Source: Palaemon carinicauda (taxonomy: Eukaryota > Arthropoda > Malacostraca > Decapoda > Palaemonidae). Taken from it: a stretch of DNA of 64,000 nt. Position numbers and translations under genes: made by a program. Under the pieces are notes generated by a model, which had not been told where the DNA came from, did no database searches, and saw nothing but the letters and a program-made list of their open reading frames with translations. Positions 43,077 to 53,867 of the stretch are shown here, one piece after another (position 1 is the stretch's first letter; each line of letters opens with the position of its first letter). Location: the NCBI RefSeq assembly GCF_036898095.1, contig NC_090768.1:51507056-51571055 (forward strand), given 5' to 3'.

Positions 43077-44955
43077 AGCATGTTAAACAAACACAACTCA
43101 GTCCTAAAATGTCCAAGGCTTGTGAGCAACAACCCTTACGTAGAATAAGGTGACGGTAGGCTGCCTGTACCAGACACTTGCTCACATTACCTTAAAAAAA
43201 AAACTGCCAACTTTCTTCTAAAGGCTAAAGAATGGGCTTTGTAGGGACTGTAAAATCTTCCCAATCACCAGACGATGCATACCCTTGCTTGGTAGTCTCA
43301 CAAAGCCAGAATACTGAGTTCCAGTACCTATTAGTAGTTATAAAAAGGTGCCAACACTTGTGCCTAAGATGTTGAGTTCAATCAGGAGTGAATTAAGAAA
43401 GTCTCAAATCTCTTGTCAAGAACTAACATGCTCAAAGTTTTTGTGACAAACACAGAGTCATGGCAAACAGCCACCTCCTTCAGTCCCCAGGCAGGGGCCA
43501 AAACATGGATATGCCACCCATGTCCTGCTAAGCTACTAGGGTGAACCAACACTCAAGCCTCAGCTCCCGGCCCAAGCCGTGACATGGGGGGCATGACTCT
43601 GATCCCTCAAAATGGCTCTGGGGAAGGGGGTTGGGTCCGAGGCTCGAAGCCACGAGCCAGGGTCACAGCCCTGGCACTGTATATCAGCCCAGGAGGGCTA
43701 ATTCCAGAGCCAAAACACCAGTCCTAATTGGCTACTGGGATAGCCGGGGACCTAAGCCTAATCCCAGTAGAGCATAGGCTCAACGCCATGACACAGGGTC
43801 ATGGCACCCAGCCCCATGAGTCAGCACCGGGGAACCGAAACAAAGAACCATAGCTCCCTCCCCCCCACTCAGGAGATGCCCACCTCTTCTAAGAGAGGTG
43901 GTGTCAAAAAAGCCCTTTCCTATGTCTACGGCTGACAAGACCACCTTGATTTTTTTCTCTATTTTATGTTAAAAAAAGTGACAGTCAAAAGTCAACAAAG
44001 AGCAAAGGCTCAGGGCTGTGACACAGGTGTGGTCATGGCTCCGGCGCCATGTATCAGCCACTGGAAGGCCGAAACACAGGGCTGTGGCTCCTTCCCCATG
44101 GGGACAGGAGCCACTCAGATGCCACCCACCGCTCCTAAGAGAGGTGGTGCTGAAGGAGCCATTTCCTCCAACTATGGCCGATAAGGTCTCCTCGACTTCT
44201 CCCTCTACTTCTTCATCTTAGAAGAAGTGTCTGGAGTTGGAAGCCGAAGAGGACGACAAGGAAGAGGACGACAAGGAAGAGGAGTTGGAGGAGGAAGAAG
44301 AACACTCCCTTTTCTTCCTCTTTCCAACCCTCCCCACAGGCTCTGCAAGCAGAGGAGGCAGAGGAGTCAAAGTCTGAGAAACATAAGCAATGACACTTTC
44401 CAAAGGGAAGAACAACAGAGGTTACTCGAACAGGTACCACAACACTAGAGGAGCACTGTCACAGGTAGGGAAGTACTACTTATAGAGAGTGGAAACCTCA
44501 AACCCACCAAGCACAATGGTTTGGGAGAGGCACAGGGGAAGGGTGGGGGTCAGGAGTGGTCGGTCAGAGAAAAGTACGGGAACTCTCCCCTGGCACCCGG
44601 GGAATACGCTCTTAGCTCTGGGGCTCCTAGCGAGGGGGAGCCACTGCAAACACTGACACTAGGGACACACTGGCATGCCCTTCCCCACTAGTGTCACCTT
44701 GCATACCTAAAGAGGCCAAAAACCTCCTAGGTCACACTCATCTTCAGCAGTATCACAAACGGAGAAGAGCTCTAACATCCGATGGGGAGGAGCGAACACT
44801 ACGTGCCACCAGCACCTGAAATCTGCTAATGTAGGTCAGAGGGCGCTTGCTCCTGTTACAAACAGGCCCCCTCCGGGAAAAGAACCAAGGTACTGAGCAC
44901 AGGGGCAGCAAAAACAGAAGTGCCCAATGAGCTGAAGGAAGAGGCAAAGCCCTGT
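43077..44955. other. non-coding segment with imperfect ~246-bp duplication
   Basis: Between C1 and C3. Two diverged copies of a block are about 246 bp apart: 'aagagaggtggtg' at 43891 and 44137, each followed by 'cctttccta' or 'catttcctcc' and a 'ggctgacaag' or 'ggccgataag' segment. A Glu/Asp-rich low-complexity stretch follows (44220-44330). No domain was recognised. It may be a remnant of another retroelement Gag region. Confidence 0.45.
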
Positions 44956-45675
44956 CAATAAATTTTAACGAGGGTTAACTACCCCCGCGCTAGTTAGCAA
45001 GGGGGTAGGGGAAGGGGTAGCTTGCTACCCCTCCCCACACACACCGGTGAATTGTCTCACTTCACTTAGAGGTAGGACTTGTCTTGGGGGACAGGGCTGG
45101 CGGGCAAATATGTGTAAATAGCTAAGGTTTGTATGGTTAGGAAAAATACAAATTTGTCATTTGTTCCGTAACCGAAATACAAACCACGCTATTTACATAG
45201 GGTGACTTACCCCTTAGGAAGTGTGGAAAGTCCCCAGCCTTACTGGCTTTGGCTTTACCCTGGGACTCAGAATCCGAGTGAGTAGCACTCGAAAAAAGGA
45301 GTCCCTGCACCTCACAAGTTCCTTGCTCTGCAAGGGACATGTGGCCTACATAAGTTGTGTGTGGAGGAATAGAGTGTGACTCGTCCTAGGAAGTTAACCT
45401 GGAGTCCTTTAGATGGAATTCTAGGCTAGGACGTTCCAATACCACCTCGTCGGGGTATGGGGGACGCGACAGTATTAACTTAATACTAGGAACACAAGGG
45501 AGCATGGTTTACCTGCAGAGGTTGAGGTCAGCTATGCAGAGACCAGGATGCTGCTTTCCCCAAGAGAGGGGAGGATGAAGAAGTAAAGGCCAGACATACT
45601 CTTTCATTCACGCAGACTAAAACCAGGTAACAATGCCCTTAACCTTCTGCTACTTGTCCACTAAGGAGCCTGAGG

Positions 45676-46335
45676 TTAGACCAGCTGTTGTGGAGCCACC
45701 ACAGGGCCGATAGAAAAGGTATCGAGGCTCCTGTGGGGCACGTCCTGCAGGTAGTGGGCTGTGAAGGTCGTTTGACGCTTCCAGACCCCAGCTTGTAGCA
45801 CCTGCGTCACAGAGAAGTTTCTCTTAAAGGCCAGGGACGTAGCGATGCCCCTGACGTCGTGTGCCCTATGGCGACGTGACGGAGGAGGGTCAGGATTCAA
45901 GGCGTGATGGATAACCCTTCGAATCCAGGCCGAGATGGTGTTCTTGGTGACCCTCCTCTTCGTCCTGCCTGTGTTTACAAACAACGCTTGCACGCGGGGA
46001 CGAACTGCAGCTGTCCTCTTCAAGTAACGCCTCAGACTCCTCACTGGGCATAATAGCAGATGGTCTGGGTCACTTGTTACAGAACGGAGACTCGTGACCC
46101 TGAAGGAGTCGAACCGTGGGTCCGGCACTCCAGGGTTCTGAGTCTTGGCAACAAACTCAGGGACGAACCTGAACGTTACCTCCCCCCATCCCCTTGAATG
46201 GGCGATGTCGTATGAGAGACCATGAAGTTCACTAACTCGTTTGGCAGAGGCCAACGCGAGTAGGAAAGCCGTCTTCCACGTCAGGTGGCGATCAGAGGCC
46301 TGGCGTAATGGTTCGAAGGGAGGTCTGCAAACCCG
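45676..46335 (-). pseudogene. C3 tyrosine recombinase, C-terminal part
   Basis: Keeps all YR catalytic residues: Arg in SAKRVSELHGLS, HxxR in HDVRGIATSLAF and Tyr in FTAHYLQD. It ends IGPVVAPQQLV. The upstream DNA-binding part is missing because the frame runs into Gag sequence at the deletion junction (open frame to 46539). Confidence 0.85.
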
Positions 46336-47494
46336 AACGCGCAGTAGAACGCGCAGTAGAGCGCGCAGGGGAACCCTGACGCGCAAGGGAAGCACCCACA
46401 CCGTGGGAGACATCCCTTTGCCCGGAAGGGACCGGTGCCCGTCGGATGACGAGGTTAGAAGGCGCCTGCTGCACATCTGCGCCGGAAGTGGAAGGTCTGG
46501 TAGGCGTAGGAGATCGCAAGCGATCTGCAGAGAGGTCAAAGGACGTGGCTACTACGGTCTGCTCCCGACGAGGAGAATCCTCTGCAGAGGAATTAGGCGG
46601 AGACGGCTCGAAGAGGCGCCTCTTGACTCCCTTATAGGGAGACGGGAGGCCCCTGCGGCGAAGAGGACGATGAGCCTTACGGCGAAGGCGGCCACGAGGA
46701 AGGTCATCCGGATCGTCAGTCCTCTGAAGAGGAGTCTCTGTCAGTGCGCTCCCCCGAGGAGGAGGCGTACCCGCAGGAGAGACCGTGAAACCCAACTTCC
46801 CCTTTGAAGGATATTCGGAAGGGGGAGGAGAGCCTTCAGCAACGTCCGCAACAGCAGCCACAGCAGAGGTTTGACCAGACCCGTCGGAAGCCTCTGCCAC
46901 AACCACGTCGACAATAGACAGAGGGTCTACCTCTGCTATCACCGGAGATTGTTTGACAGCAGCCCCAAACTGGATAAGGTCAAACAGGGCTTCCTTGGAG
47001 GGCAAGCCCTTAAGCTCCAAGGAAGCCCAAAGCTGAAAGAGATCATCATTAGAAACAGCATTAGGGTCATCATAATGAGAATCAAAATCCTCCCCCGGAG
47101 GAGGAGTAGGAGCCGCCCCGTTATGGGAGGCGACGCCCTCTCCCGCACCCCAAGATCGAGAAACAGAACAATGGTCTACGCTACCACTCGGCGGTCTCTC
47201 ACGAGAGGCCAGCCGAGTGGGAGCTTCGGAGGAGGTTTGGGCGGTGGAAGAAGAGTCCTTGGAGCCTTCCTCTTTCAAGGCAACCCTTGAAGGAGAAAGG
47301 TCTTTCTTGGACTTCTTACGCCGCCGGGCAAACCTCTCCCACTGGGAGGTAGACCACTCCCTGCACTCACTACACGTTAAGTCCCTAGCACACCGTTGAC
47401 CTCGACACTGCGGGCAAGGGGTGTGAGGATCTGTCTCGACCGCCGACATGAAGGTACCACAGGGGCAGCCGGGAAGACCAGGGCATTTGCGCAT
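46336..47494 (-). pseudogene. C3 Gag-like N-terminal part
   Basis: Open from an ATG at 47494 (MRKCPGLPGCPCGTF; an earlier in-frame ATG is at 47533) to the deletion junction. It has the same cysteine cluster as the A and B Gags (TDPHTPC-x2-C-x3-C-x5-C-x2-C), a short helical region (DDLFQLWASLELKGLPSKEALFDL) and a Ser/Pro/Arg-rich linker. This is the best evidence for what the family C Gag N-terminus looked like. Confidence 0.78.
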
Positions 47495-47550
47495 AATAGC
47501 GATGAAGGGCGAGGCCAACTTCCAAACAAACAAAGTCTGAGAAAAAGAAA

Positions 47551-47893
47551 ATGGAGTTTTTATGATAAAACAAAGTTTTATGAATACTTACCTGGCAGTT
47601 ATATATATATATAGCTGAGTCTCTGACTGCGGCAGAATTTAATCGAAAATCGCAGCAACCGCCTTGTGGTGGTTGTGTGGTTAGATGGTTAACAACCCTT
47701 ACAGGGTGGTACTTGGAATCATTCCCGTTTTCTGTTCCTCAGATTATCTTTGCCCGACCTGTCTCCTGAGGGGAGGTGGGTGGGCTTTAAAATATATATA
47801 TAACTGCCAGGTAAGTATTCATAAAACTGTTTTATCATAAAAACTCCATTTTTATGAATAGTACTTACCTGGCAGTTATATATATATAGCTGA
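47551..47893. repeat. DIRS-B left ITR and ICR
   Basis: ITR 47551-~47755 is the reverse complement of ~53868-54043. ICR 47792-47893 joins complements of the left end ('ttttatcataaaaactcc') and right end ('tgaatagtacttacctggc'). The sequence after the ICR, AGCTGATTCACAC, is shared with the same position of family A (7845-7857). Confidence 0.88.
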
Positions 47894-48292
47894 TTCACAC
47901 ATTTGGAGGAGGGAAACAGACAGAAAAACATAGTTGGGAAAACAACAAAAGAGTTGTAGGAGAACAAACACCTTGATTCCTTACCTGCTAAGGTAGCTGA
48001 CTTCAAAGGTAACTGCCTCTAGAGTCGCTTTCCCTTAGGAGTGTTCAGCCAGGAGTAGACCTGCTACGCTGCAAACAACTCAATCGAGTCTGTCAAAGGG
48101 GTAGGACCAACAACTTGACTAGACTTCAGAAACTACCTTCCCATATAACAAAAACCTGCAACCTTACTAAAGCTAACCACCTAACCTTGCAGAAATAGAT
48201 ATAAACTATCTATCTGGACTGAGGGAACCGTACCACAAGACGAGGACCTCAGACAACCATAAAAAACACAAACCCATATACAAGTACATAAA

Positions 48293-49420
48293 CTAAGGTT
48301 GAGTGGGGGTAGTAACTCCTTTGCCTAATACAGAAGCCGCAGCTACGTATGGGCCCAAGGTATAACGCTTGTCATAGTACAATCTTACCTCTCTGAGGTA
48401 ATGAGAAGCGAAGACAGAGTTGCTCCTCCAGAACGTTGCATCCATGATCTGCCTAACTGACATATTTTTCCGGTATGCCAGCGAAGCAGCAATGGCCCTT
48501 ACTTCGTGAGCCCGTACTTTTAACAGGGCGAAGTTTTCTTCCTCACAAAAGAGGTGGGCTTCCCTAATAGTTTCCCTCAGGAAAAAGGACAAAGCGTTCT
48601 TTGACAGGGGTTTTTGAGGATCCTTCACCGAACACCATAAGGAGTTGGAAGCACCCCTCACGCTCTTAGTGTGGGCCAAATAAGCCTTGAGAGCCCTAAC
48701 CAGGCAGAGGAGGCTTTCCTGTTCCTGACCCACTAGATTCGTGAGGTTAGGGACTTCAAAAGTCCTGGGCCAGGGTTTCGAAGGGTTCTCATTCTTGGCG
48801 AGAAAGTCGAACCTCAAGGCACAAACCGCTCCATTTAGGGTGAAGCCTACACGCTTCTCGATTGCCTGGACCTTGCTGATCCTCCTGGCAGTCGCTAGAG
48901 TCAAAAGGAAGAAGGTTTTTTTTAGTCACATCTCGCAGAGAAGCTTGCGAGATAGGCTCAAACTTCCTGGAGCACAAAAACTTAAGCACCACATCCAGGT
49001 TCCAAGAAGGGGGTCTTAAGTGCACCTGCTTCGTTGTCTCAAAAGACCTAATGAGGTCCTGCAAGTCCTTATTCTGAGATAACTCTAAGCCTCTATGCCT
49101 AAAGACGGTTGAGAGCATGCTCCTGTATCCTTTAATGGTAGATACAGCCAGCTTAGCATCCTGCCTGAGGTACAAAAGAAAGTCTGCAATCTGGCTTAGA
49201 GAGGTAGAGGACGAGGAAACCTTGCGCCTCCTACACCAAGCTCTAAAGGTCTCCCACTTTGACTGGTAGACTCTTTGTGAAGAGATCCTCCTTGCCCTGG
49301 CAATAGCTTTCGCCGCTTGTGCCGAAAAGCCTCGAGATCTAACGAGCTTCTCGACAGTCTGAAGGCAGTCAGATTGAGAGCGAGGGGGTTTTGGTGAAAT
49401 CTCTCGAAGTGGGGTTGTCT
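48293..49420 (-). pseudogene. DIRS-B tyrosine recombinase, one-base frameshift
   Basis: The N-terminal part (YQSKWETFRAWC, IADFLLYLRQ, TIKGYRSML) reads in the frame of the 48789-51209 ORF. The catalytic part reads in 48293-48904: Arg in TARRISKVQ, HxxR in RAHEVRAIAASLAY, Tyr in FASHYLRE. The frames separate at an A8 run (plus-strand T 48916-48923); removal of one base restores alignment with family A. It is either a real lesion, a sequencing error, or a slippery site. The upstream frame is open on to 51209 across RT. Confidence 0.85.
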
Positions 49421-51283
49421 GAGAAGATCTGGACTTGCCGGGAGTCTTCTTGGAAAGTCCATCAGCAACCCTACCACTTCGGTGAACCATTCCCTCGCAG
49501 GCCAGAATGGAGCCACTAGGATCATTCGTCCCGAATCGAGGAGAGCGAATTTCCTGACAACCAGATTGATGATCTTGAACGGGGGAAAGGCATACATGTC
49601 CAGCCCCGTCCAATCCATCAAGAAGGCATCCACTGCAACAGCTTCCTCGTCCGGGACTAGGGAGCAGTAGTTGGGGATCCTCTTGTTTAGACCGGAGGCA
49701 AAAAGGTCTATTACAGGTCTGCCCCACAACTTCCAGAGGCTCCGACAGACATGCGGGTTGAGAGTCCACTCTGTGGGAAGGACTTGTCCCCTCCTGCTGA
49801 GCATGTCTGCCCTGATGTTTCTCTGCCCTTGAACAAACCTTGTCAACAGCTGGGTCTCGTTCTCGTTCGCCCAAAGGAGAAGCTCTCTCGCAGTTGAGAA
49901 CAGAGAGAGGGAGTGAGTTCCTCCTTGCTTCCTTATGTACGCGAGAGCTGTGGTGTTGTCGGAATTGATCTCCACAGTCTTTCCTGACACCGAGGTTTTG
50001 AAGGCCTTGAGCCCTAACAAAATGGCCATCAATTCCTTCCTGTTGATATGCCAACTGATCTGACTCCCTTCCCAAATACCTGAGACCTCTTTGTTCCCTA
50101 GTGTTGCTCCCCAGCCTGACTCGGACGCGTCTGAGAATAACACTAGGTCGGGGTTCTTCTTGAACAAGGAGATCCCTTTTCCCAACAGAGCTGGGTCCAG
50201 CCACCACATCAAAAGATCCTTGATCTTTGTCGGAATGGGAAAAGAAAAAGTGTCCTCCTGGATCTTTCTGTTCCAAACCTTTGCGAGGAAGTGTTGCAGA
50301 GGCCTTAGGTGCAGTCTCCCCAACGGGACAAACTGCTCCAGGGAGGATAGAGTTCCCAGCAGACTCATCCACTCCTTCGCTGAGCATTCCTGCTTCCTCA
50401 AAAAGTCTTTGACTTTGTCCAGGCACCTGGTCTGCCTCTCCTGGGAGGGAGAAGCCTGAAAAAGAACTGAATTCAGAACTATCCCCAAATAGAGAATAGT
50501 CTGATTTGGCTCGGTCTGAGACTTCCCCCAGTTGACGATGAGTCCCAGGTCCTGAGTCATCGTATAAGTCTTCATTAGGTCCTCCAGACATTTCTCTTTC
50601 GACTGTGACCGGATCAGCCAGTCGTCTAGATAGAAGGAGACCCTTATCCCCTCCTGGTGTAACCAGCCTGCCACATTCGCCATTAGTCTGGTGAAAACTT
50701 GGGGAGCTGTGCTGAGACCGAAGCAAAGTGCCCTGAATTGGAAGCACTTGCCCTGGAACACAAACCTCAGATATCTCCTCGAAGACGGATGAATGGGGAC
50801 GTGAAAATAAGCGTCCTGCAGGTCGAGAGAAACCATCCAGTCTCCTGGACGAACTGCAGCCAGCACTGACTGAGTCGTCTCCATGGAGAACTTTGTTTTC
50901 TCCACGAAGGCGTTCAGAGAGCTGACATCTAGAACTGGTCTCCATCCACCCGAGTTCTTGGGAACCAGAAACAGGCGATTGTAAAAGCCTGGGGAAGCGA
51001 GGTCTTGAACCAGCTCTATTGCTCCCTTGACCAACATCTGGTCGACTAGCTCCAGAAGAGCCTCTCGTTTCCCCGCGTCGGTGTACTGAGCCACTAAGGC
51101 TAGGGGAGTGTCTGAGAGAGGTGGTTTCTTTAAAAAGGGGATCTTGTAACCTTCCTTGACGACTGAGAGGGACCAGGTGTCCGCCCCTCTCCTTTTCCAA
51201 GACTGCCAAAAACGAGACAGTCTTGCCCCTACTGGTGTCTGGAGGACTTCCATCTCATTTTTTGGACCGGGGCCTAAACGCAC
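49196..51283 (-). CDS. DIRS-B reverse transcriptase/RNase H, 695 aa
   Basis: Intact. An N-terminal domain (VGARLSRFWQSWKRRGAD) is followed by RT with GFYNRLFLVPKNSGGWRPVLD, DLQDAYFHVPIHP and FYLDDWLIR (catalytic Asp codons 50621-50626, residues ~220). RNase H has LFSDASESGWGA, NRKELMAILLGL and INSDNTTALAYI. It overlaps Gag by 29 nt at the start and YR at the end. No integrase or protease was seen, as expected for DIRS. Copies cDNA in the nucleus or cytoplasm from element RNA. Confidence 0.93.
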   Translation of the reverse strand: MRLGPGPKNEMEVLQTPVGARLSRFWQSWKRRGADTWSLSVVKEGYKIPFLKKPPLSDTPLALVAQYTDAGKREALLELVDQMLVKGAIELVQDLASPGFYNRLFLVPKNSGGWRPVLDVSSLNAFVEKTKFSMETTQSVLAAVRPGDWMVSLDLQDAYFHVPIHPSSRRYLRFVFQGKCFQFRALCFGLSTAPQVFTRLMANVAGWLHQEGIRVSFYLDDWLIRSQSKEKCLEDLMKTYTMTQDLGLIVNWGKSQTEPNQTILYLGIVLNSVLFQASPSQERQTRCLDKVKDFLRKQECSAKEWMSLLGTLSSLEQFVPLGRLHLRPLQHFLAKVWNRKIQEDTFSFPIPTKIKDLLMWWLDPALLGKGISLFKKNPDLVLFSDASESGWGATLGNKEVSGIWEGSQISWHINRKELMAILLGLKAFKTSVSGKTVEINSDNTTALAYIRKQGGTHSLSLFSTARELLLWANENETQLLTRFVQGQRNIRADMLSRRGQVLPTEWTLNPHVCRSLWKLWGRPVIDLFASGLNKRIPNYCSLVPDEEAVAVDAFLMDWTGLDMYAFPPFKIINLVVRKFALLDSGRMILVAPFWPAREWFTEVVGLLMDFPRRLPASPDLLRQPHFERFHQNPLALNLTAFRLSRSSLDLEAFRHKRRKLLPGQGGSLHKESTSQSGRPLELGVGGARFPRPLPL

Positions 51284-53708
51284 CCCTGTTGGTCCTTGGC
51301 CCTGACTCTTGTCTTCTCCCCCGAAAATCCGCTCTCGAGGAGATCCTGCCCCGAAAGGGCTGTTGAAACTTCTTCTCTTCCTTCTTCAGAGGAGCAGGAG
51401 CAACAGGTAAGGTCTTTCTAGCCGACCGAGACAAAAGGTCCTGAGTAGCCTTCTGAGCCAGAGAAAGGGAGATATCTCTGACCAGAGCTTCAGGAAAAAG
51501 ATGACGTGAAAAAGGGGCGCAAAGCAGCTCCGACTTCTGGGCAACAGTCACAGATCTAGAGGTGAAGGAGCACAAAAGGGCCCTCTTCTTTAAGACCCCT
51601 GCTGAGAAAAGGGAAGCCAATTCATTAGCTCCATCCCTTAGAGCTTTGTCCATGCAGGACATGATACTCGTCAGGTCCTTCGTGTCCTCCAGGAGTTCAG
51701 ACTTCCTGGCCAGAGTCCCGAGAGACCAGTCCAGGAAGCTGAAAACCTCGAAAACCCTGAAAATTCCCTCCGACATGGACCACATCACCTTGGCAGAGTT
51801 TAAAGCATGCCTTCTTGCCGAGTCCACAAGAGCCGAGAAGTCACCTTGGGAGGAGGCAGGCACTCCTAACCCCAAAGGTTCCCCTGCCTCATACCACATA
51901 CCGGCCTTGGAAGCGAGCCGAGACGGTGGAAAAGAAAAGGTGGTCTTGACAGCTTGTCTCCGTTCCTTCATCCAATCATCCACCTTAGCGAGAGCTTTCC
52001 TGGCCGAAATTGAAAGTTTCATTTTGATGAAGGCCGAAGACTTAGTAGCTTTCTTCCTGGTAAATTGAGACTGAGGAGAACGAGGGGCCGAAGGTTGAAA
52101 TTCCTCCCCATAAAGTTCCAAAAGAGAGCGAGAAAGAACCTTATAATCACTAGAAGAGTCGGCAGGTTTTTCTTCCTCTTCCGAAATATCTTCGAGGTCC
52201 TGCTCAAGGATAACATCCTGAAGAGTTGGGCTGCCAGCAGTCTGGCACCGAGAGCTGTTTGAATCCTGGCGCCAAGCGCCGCTAACATCCAGTCGGCGAG
52301 AAGCGGTATCGTCACGATGACGAGAAGCGGTATCGTCACGATGACGAGAAGCGGTATCGTCACGATGACGAGAAGCAGTATCGTCCTGAAGATGCAGGCT
52401 GCCTTCGCCTTGAAAATGCAGACTGCATTCATCCTGTTTCCTAAGAAACGAGGCAGTAACGTCCTGGCGTTTCGAAAAAGAAACGGAATCGTCACGGAGC
52501 CGAGAACGAGAGGCAGTATCGTCCTGGCGCCGGGAGAGGGGGGAAGGAAATTCCTGGCAGCGTGCCGATGAAGAGGGTATGCGTTGTCGCACGGCCGACG
52601 AAGTGCGCAGAGGTTTCTTCGGAGAGATACTAAGATCTCTCTTAGAAGAAGATCTCTTAACAGGCAAAGAGACGTCCTTCCGTCTGACGGACTGAGAAGG
52701 GTGGCTGAAAGCTTGAACTAACGATGAAAGTTGTTCCTGCATAATAACCATGAAAGCTTTAGCAACCTCCGCTGGCTCTCGCGGTGCCGAAGACGGCAGT
52801 TGTCGTACGGCTTGACTGGGAGCGCTGGCAGAAGAAGTAGGGAGTCTAGTAGGATTAACTGGGCTAAGGACTCTCTGTTTCGCCCTTTTAACAGGAACAA
52901 CATTGAAATCGTCTTCCGAAGGATCAGGATCTCGGCTACTCGAACCGGGAGAGGGAGAGCGAGACTGCACATCCCGGTTCCACCCTCTCTTCATTGGTCT
53001 TGATTCGTAACGCCAATTACGTCTGGGAGAACGATCAGGCGAAGACACAAACGTATCTGACACGCCTTTCCTACGGCGGTCAAGAGCAGCCTGGGAGATC
53101 GCAACAGGACTGTCTGAGGCGACGACTGACCGAGGATAAGCACCTCTCACCCCCTTTCGGCTTTCGACGTACCTTCTCCCTTGGTCCTGTTAGCTTGGTA
53201 GAGGTCTAGACCTAGGGGTATGACAGATTCGATCAGTCGCCACCTCCACTGCACTTTCACAAGCACTAATTTCACTTACACCCTTACCTTTAAAGGCCTC
53301 CAATTGTGCTTTAATGGCCTCTAATTCAGCAGCTAATTTAGCATACCCAGGGTCATCCGTAGGCACAGATCCTGTAGAAGGGGCAGGAGTTACTACATTC
53401 GGGAAAGGAATAACTTCCAAAGAGGTTACAAGCAAAGGGTCAATAGATAAATCTAAGCTAGGCTCACTAGCAGACTTTGACTTTGATTTAGCTCTTCTAA
53501 CTCTATCAATCTCAAGTTTGCGCACATAGCGCTTCATAGCTAACCAATTATCATCACTTAAAACCTCGCATTCCTTGCACTTATTATCTAAAGCACATTC
53601 AAACCCCCTGCAACCCATACAGATAGTGTGAGGGTCAACCGACACTTTCAGCAACCTCACCTTGCAAATATCATTCGCACAAATACGATAATGAATTTTT
53701 TCACTCAT
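51255..53708 (-). pseudogene. DIRS-B Gag-like protein with one in-frame stop
   Basis: One frame from ATG 53708 (MSEKIHYRICAND) to 51255 with a single TAA at 53192-53190. N-terminal cysteine cluster VDPHTIC-x2-C-x3-C-x5-C-x2-C, a short helix (KLAAELEAIKAQLEAF), a Ser/Arg/Asp-rich linker with an eight-residue repeat, then the conserved C-terminal region (FSFPPSRLASKAGMWY, VFEVFSFLDWSLG). About 820 codons if read through, close to the 891 of family A. I preferred ATG 53708 over the in-frame ATG at 53804 because the cysteine cluster then starts as in family A. Confidence 0.82.
52297..52392. repeat. 24-bp tandem repeat in the B Gag linker
   Basis: Four units of 'cgagaagcggtatcgtcacg' plus 'atga', starting at 52297, 52321, 52345 and 52369. 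On the minus strand they encode the octapeptide RDDTASRH in frame. Confidence 0.93.
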
Positions 53709-53867
53709 GATAAGAAAGGAAAAAAAGACAAAAAACAAAAAACAAACACGATTGCCAAATCCCAACACAGTGTACTTCACCAAAAACGAAGTCCAAAAAG
53801 GCAATGAAGGGAAAGCGATCCGAAAAAACTAAATGGCGGACCAACGATGTTGTCGATCCGGCCGGCA

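Noticed and set aside
44213..44448. Acidic/Ser-rich short open frames
   Set aside because: Low-complexity GAA/GGA-rich sequence. Frames on both strands are equally open and no domain is present.
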